A DNA stretch of 9,222 bases, taken from assembly GCA_023251285.1 (NCBI GenBank), contig JAHEZB010000051.1, positions 1 to 9,222 of the forward strand. The letters are read 5' to 3'. A model generated the notes under the pieces. The model was not told where the DNA came from and searched no databases. It saw only the letters and a list, made by a program, of their open reading frames with translations. Shown here in pieces: positions 7,911-9,222 of this stretch. Both the position numbers and the translations under genes were made by a program. Numbering within the stretch: the first letter of the stretch is position 1; each line of letters opens with the position of its first letter. The DNA is from Chitinophagaceae bacterium (GTDB taxonomy: Bacteria > Bacteroidota > Bacteroidia > Chitinophagales > Chitinophagaceae).

Positions 7911-7960
7911 GATTGATTTAAGAAAAATCTATTGATTTCATCATATTATTATTACTACTA

Positions 7961-8158
7961 TATGAGGGTTCCAAGGGGGTGTTAATAACTCTCATAAATG
8001 TGAATAACTTTGAAAACAATGGCAGGGTGAACTTTACAGTAAACATTGTCAAAAAGGTCAAATGTTGGTATTAGTCCCTGCCATTATTTTACTTGCTCCA
8101 GGTCCAACTAGAATTATCTCTTTGACGCATCAAAGGTTTTTGACAGAGCAAGTTTTTT
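7961..8158 (+). ncRNA. Predicted IS110 bridge RNA (seekRNA)
   Basis: Three consecutive stem-loops are visible. The 5' stem-loop pairs TATGAGGGTT (7961-7970) with AACTCTCATA (7987-7996). The target-binding loop is closed by AATGGCAGGG/CCCTGCCATT (8018-8027/8076-8085) and has inner stem ACATT/AATGT. The donor-binding loop is closed by ACTTGCTC/GAGCAAGT (8091-8098/8146-8153), with inner hairpin CTTTGA-CGCA-TCAAAG (8120-8135). Guides: left target 8033-8042, right target 8066-8072, left donor 8108-8113, right donor 8131-8139. Each matches its half-site at the element junctions in the sense known for IS621: left guides are identical to the top strand and right guides are its reverse complement. The order (5' stem-loop, target loop, donor loop) and size (about 200 nt against 177 nt for IS621) fit the family. 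The RNA would direct the recombinase to donor and target DNA. True 5' and 3' ends are not determinable here. Confidence 0.85.
8146..8158 (+). terminator. Possible terminator or 3' end of the bridge RNA
   Basis: The 3' arm GAGCAAGT of the donor-loop stem runs directly into six T residues (8153-8158), resembling an intrinsic terminator. It lies 22 bp before the recombinase ATG, so partial termination could separate bridge RNA from recombinase mRNA. The large loop makes it weaker than a classical terminator. Confidence 0.35.
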
Positions 8159-8180
8159 ATAAAATATAAAGCACAAATTT

Positions 8181-9173
8181 ATGAAAAAAAACAAATTCAT
8201 TATAGGTGTTGATGTATCTAAAAATACACTTGACATCTATTCTACACAAATCAATGAGCATCTTCAAATTGAAAATGGAACGGTGGGATTCAGGGAATTT
8301 TTGCAGTGGTGTAAAGCCCGGAAAATAAATCTGAAAAATTGTGTGGTAGTTATGGAATATACCGGGGGCTACGAGTATAAATTGATTCAGTTTTGTGAAA
8401 ATAAAAAGATTCCCTTTATTCGTATTCCAGGCCTGGCTATTAAGCACTCACTGGGAATCATCAGGGGAAAGAATGACAAAGTGGATTCAAAGCGGATTGC
8501 TCAATATGCATCTGAAAAATATTCGTCATTAAAGGCTTCAAAGCCTTTAGACAAAAGGATTATACAGCTTAAGGAATTTCTAAGATTTAGAAAAAGGCTG
8601 GTAAGAGAAAACGCAGGTTATCAGGCTACTATTAAAGAGCGTAAACATATTTATCCTGATTTAGGAAAGGATATTATTATTAAAGAATTAGAACAAAAGT
8701 TTGAAAACAATGAAAAGTCTATTTCAAAAGTAGAAGTTGAAATAATGAAAATTATTGAAGTGAATGACGACTTCAAACTAAACTATGATTTAATTACAAG
8801 TATCAAAGGTATCGGCAAAGTAAACGGATGGATGACGATAGCATACACTGAGAATTTCACCAGCTTCCCCGATGGCAGAACCTATGCAGTATATGTTGGA
8901 GTGATACCCTTTGATCATAGTTCCGGAACCAGTATTAAAGGGAAAAAGCGGGTAAGCCATCTGGCTAATAGGGAATTAAAATCAGAGCTATCTCAGGCGG
9001 CAAAAAGTGCCATGCAATGGGATAAAGAAATAAGAGAATATGCTGAAAAAAAGCTGCAGGAAAAAGAATGGGGGAAGGTGGTCAATAATGTAAAATTTAA
9101 GCTTATTCTCAGAATGTTTGCAGTGATTAAAAGAGGAACAAAATATGTGGATAAGTATCCCATTGCGGCCTGA
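8181..9173 (+). CDS. IS110-family bridge-RNA-guided recombinase (transposase)
   Basis: This 330-aa protein is full length for the family (IS621 is about 326 aa). The N-terminal RuvC-like DEDD domain (about 1-155) shows Asp11 in GVDVSKNTLD, Glu59 in VMEYTGGY, and Asp99 and Asp102 in GKNDKVDSKRIA. A coiled-coil region follows (about 160-195), then the C-terminal Transposase_20 domain, with a helix-hairpin-helix-like ITSIKGIGKVNG (206-217) and the serine motif PFDHSSGTSIKGKKR (243-257). The catalytic Ser is most likely Ser248, before Gly249. All key residues are present and there is no frameshift, so it looks active. It catalyses excision as a circle and insertion, guided by the RNA encoded immediately upstream. 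The start at 8181 follows an A/T-rich leader and is preceded by the predicted bridge RNA; expression may depend on the circle-junction promoter. Confidence 0.95.
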   Translation: MKKNKFIIGVDVSKNTLDIYSTQINEHLQIENGTVGFREFLQWCKARKINLKNCVVVMEYTGGYEYKLIQFCENKKIPFIRIPGLAIKHSLGIIRGKNDKVDSKRIAQYASEKYSSLKASKPLDKRIIQLKEFLRFRKRLVRENAGYQATIKERKHIYPDLGKDIIIKELEQKFENNEKSISKVEVEIMKIIEVNDDFKLNYDLITSIKGIGKVNGWMTIAYTENFTSFPDGRTYAVYVGVIPFDHSSGTSIKGKKRVSHLANRELKSELSQAAKSAMQWDKEIREYAEKKLQEKEWGKVVNNVKFKLILRMFAVIKRGTKYVDKYPIAA

Positions 9174-9194
9174 TTTTAGAAAATAAAAAATAAA

Positions 9195-9198
9195 TTTG
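9195..9198 (+). promoter_or_regulatory. -33 half of a promoter assembled at the IS circle junction (TTTG)
   Basis: TTTG in the 45-nt right end would lie 19 bp upstream of AACCTTTG from the left end once right and left ends are joined through the AA core. In the integrated element it points out into the right flank without a visible -7 partner before the window ends. Confidence 0.45.
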
Positions 9199-9216
9199 GT
9201 AGTTTCTGAATCCTAG

Positions 9217-9218
9217 AA
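9217..9218 (+). other. Right core dinucleotide (AA) and end of the IS
   Basis: CTAGAA (9213-9218) matches the left donor guide at 8108-8113, and AATACC (9217-9222) is the reverse complement of the right target guide at 8067-8072. The two matches overlap exactly on AA, fixing the junction. Only four bases of right flank (TACC) are in the window. Confidence 0.6.
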
Positions 9219-9222
9219 TACC

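Larger units (their letters stand above)
7881..7918 (+). repeat. 9-bp inverted repeat spanning the left IS junction
   Basis: AATCAATCC (7881-7889) and GGATTGATT (7910-7918) are perfect reverse complements. The left arm is in the flank and the right arm in the IS left end. The intervening sequence can fold further (TTTA/TAAA around CAG). It could act as a fortuitous terminator-like or mRNA-protecting hairpin for the upstream operon, but no T-run follows. Confidence 0.4.
7902..9218 (+). mobile_element. Complete IS110-family insertion sequence (about 1315 bp) with bridge RNA
   Basis: The element carries a DEDD recombinase gene, a 277-nt non-coding left end and a 45-nt right end, with no terminal inverted repeats, as expected for the IS110 group. 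Ends were placed from the predicted bridge RNA guides, not from a target duplication. The left junction reads TTTACAGT-AA-ACCTTTG (7894-7910) and the right junction CTAG-AA-TACC (9213-9222). The shared core is AA (7902-7903 and 9217-9218); a one-base shift on the left (7903-7904) is also possible because of the AAA run. The coordinates include both core copies. The inferred empty target is TTTACAGTAATACC and the inferred circle junction is CTAGAAACCTTTG. The element sits 56 bp downstream of the outer-membrane gene and breaks no visible gene. The long left end and short right end place it with IS621-like IS110 elements rather than the IS1111 group. Confidence 0.88.

Noticed and set aside
7894..8044. 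12-base direct repeat TTTACAGTAAAC (7894-7905 and 8033-8044) read at first as an IS terminal or target-site direct repeat.
   Set aside because: The second copy lies inside the non-coding left end at the left target guide position, and the other three guides match their own half-sites, so the repeat is explained as guide-target identity.
9174..9222. Assignment to the IS1111 group, with guide RNA downstream of the recombinase and subterminal inverted repeats.
   Set aside because: Only about 45 nt follow the gene before the right junction, with no room for a structured RNA, and no matching subterminal inverted repeats were found.
1..9222. CRISPR arrays, tRNA or rRNA genes, and antisense genes.
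   Set aside because: No regularly spaced repeats or cloverleaf-like segments were seen. The minus-strand open frames all lie across or mostly within well-supported + strand genes and show no recognisable domains.

Overview
The window looks like a chromosomal segment of a Bacteroidota bacterium, probably close to the Chitinophagaceae. Supporting signs are the moderately AT-rich sequence, starts preceded by A-rich stretches rather than Shine-Dalgarno sites, TAnnTTTG-type promoter motifs, carboxypeptidase-regulatory-like beta-sandwich domains, a phenylalanine-terminated outer-membrane barrel, and the style of the histidine kinase. No species call is possible from this sequence alone. All recognised genes lie on the + strand.

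Region 1 (1-2595) is a signalling block. It holds the 3' part of a membrane-anchored sensor histidine kinase whose N-terminus lies outside the window, then a single-domain receiver protein, then a receiver-adenylyl cyclase whose ATG overlaps the previous stop by one base. The receivers carry intact phospho-acceptor Asp57 residues and the cyclase has its full class III catalytic set. The likely logic is stimulus to kinase, to one or both receivers, to cAMP.

Region 2 (2596-5160) is a 165-bp spacer with a perfect 18-bp palindrome, followed by a secreted GH31 glycoside hydrolase resembling E. coli YicI alpha-xylosidase. Its two catalytic aspartates are visible. No SusC/SusD partners are in the window.

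Region 3 (5161-7845) is a 262-bp spacer ending in two abutting stem-loops, then two translationally coupled genes (ATGA overlap). The first encodes an inner-membrane protein with two beta-sandwich domains, the second an outer-membrane barrel protein with an N-terminal beta-sandwich domain. I do not recognise a named function for this pair; a trans-envelope assembly is a reasonable guess.

Region 4 (about 7902-9218) is the most interesting part: a complete IS110-family insertion sequence with an intact 330-aa DEDD recombinase. Its 277-nt left end encodes what reads as a full bridge RNA, with a 5' stem-loop, a target-binding loop and a donor-binding loop. All four guide segments match, in the expected sense, the four half-sites at the two junctions. 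This lets both ends and an AA core dinucleotide (rather than the CT of IS621) be read directly from sequence. The right end would supply a -33 element and the left end a -7 element of a Bacteroidota promoter that is assembled only when the element circularises. The window ends four bases past the right core.
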